The position numbers and the translations under genes are program-made. A stretch of 7,089 nucleotides of DNA, taken from positions 1 to 7,089 of the forward strand of contig DQLO01000051.1 of assembly GCA_015660155.1 (NCBI GenBank), given 5' to 3'. Below, piece by piece: positions 7,056-7,089 of this stretch (positions are counted from its first letter, which is position 1; every line of letters begins with the position of its first letter). The notes under the pieces are model-generated. The model was given only the letters and a program-made list of their open reading frames with translations. It had not been told where the DNA came from and did not search any database. Origin of the DNA: Verrucomicrobiota bacterium. GTDB taxonomy: Bacteria; Verrucomicrobiota; Verrucomicrobiia; Limisphaerales; UBA1100.

Positions 7056-7089
7056 CCGCCAACCACTGCCAAGCCAGCAACTGCATCCG
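7051..7089 (-). CDS. Possible C-terminal end of a convergent gene (partial)
   Basis: The last 39 nt of the window, read leftward, are open and give RMQLLAWQWLAE before a TAG at 7053-7051. The stop falls 6 nt from the stop of the rightward gene and inside the first arm of a terminator-like hairpin, which is what the end of a convergent gene would look like. Twelve residues are too few to identify a family, and the open stretch could be chance. Confidence 0.3.
   Translation of the reverse strand, partial: RMQLLAWQWLAE

Overview
The window looks like a chromosomal piece of a GC-rich Gram-negative-type bacterium, most likely from the PVC group and perhaps Verrucomicrobiota. This rests on gene architecture, the protein style and the absence of Shine-Dalgarno sequences. 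It is an inference, because no marker gene is present.

Positions 1-5898 (minus strand) hold one tightly packed four-gene cluster, read from right to left. It encodes a MoxR-family AAA+ ATPase (5898-4867), a soluble DUF58 protein with a VWA-type metal-binding site (4846-3932), a 732-residue membrane protein with a BatA N-terminus, VWA domain and glutamine-amidotransferase-like domain (3924-1726), and a second membrane VWA protein with an amidotransferase-like domain (1724 to beyond position 1). The gaps are 20, 7 and 1 nt, so the genes are very probably co-transcribed. This is the MoxR/DUF58/VWA module related to the Bacteroides aerotolerance (Bat) operon. The ATPase is expected to act as a chaperone or remodelling motor, DUF58 as its cytosolic partner, and the two anchored VWA proteins as metal-dependent binding scaffolds in the envelope. 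The substrate cannot be read from the sequence. In both membrane proteins the amidotransferase-like fold appears to lack the nucleophile cysteine, so they are probably not enzymes.

Positions 5899-6117 form a 219-nt divergent intergenic region. It has a plausible sigma-70-like promoter for the rightward gene, placed so close to the ATG that the transcript could be leaderless, and a short inverted repeat that may belong to a dispersed repeat family.

Positions 6118-7044 (plus strand) encode a 308-residue exported, lysine-rich protein with a clear signal peptide that resembles DUF6263-type proteins. Immediately after it, on the minus strand, are the probable last 12 codons of a convergent gene and a small hairpin plus T-run that may terminate it.

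No RNA genes, insertion sequences, CRISPR arrays or phage genes were seen. The window is an orderly conserved-type region. Its most interesting points are the tandem pair of VWA/pseudo-amidotransferase membrane proteins and the consistently SD-less starts.
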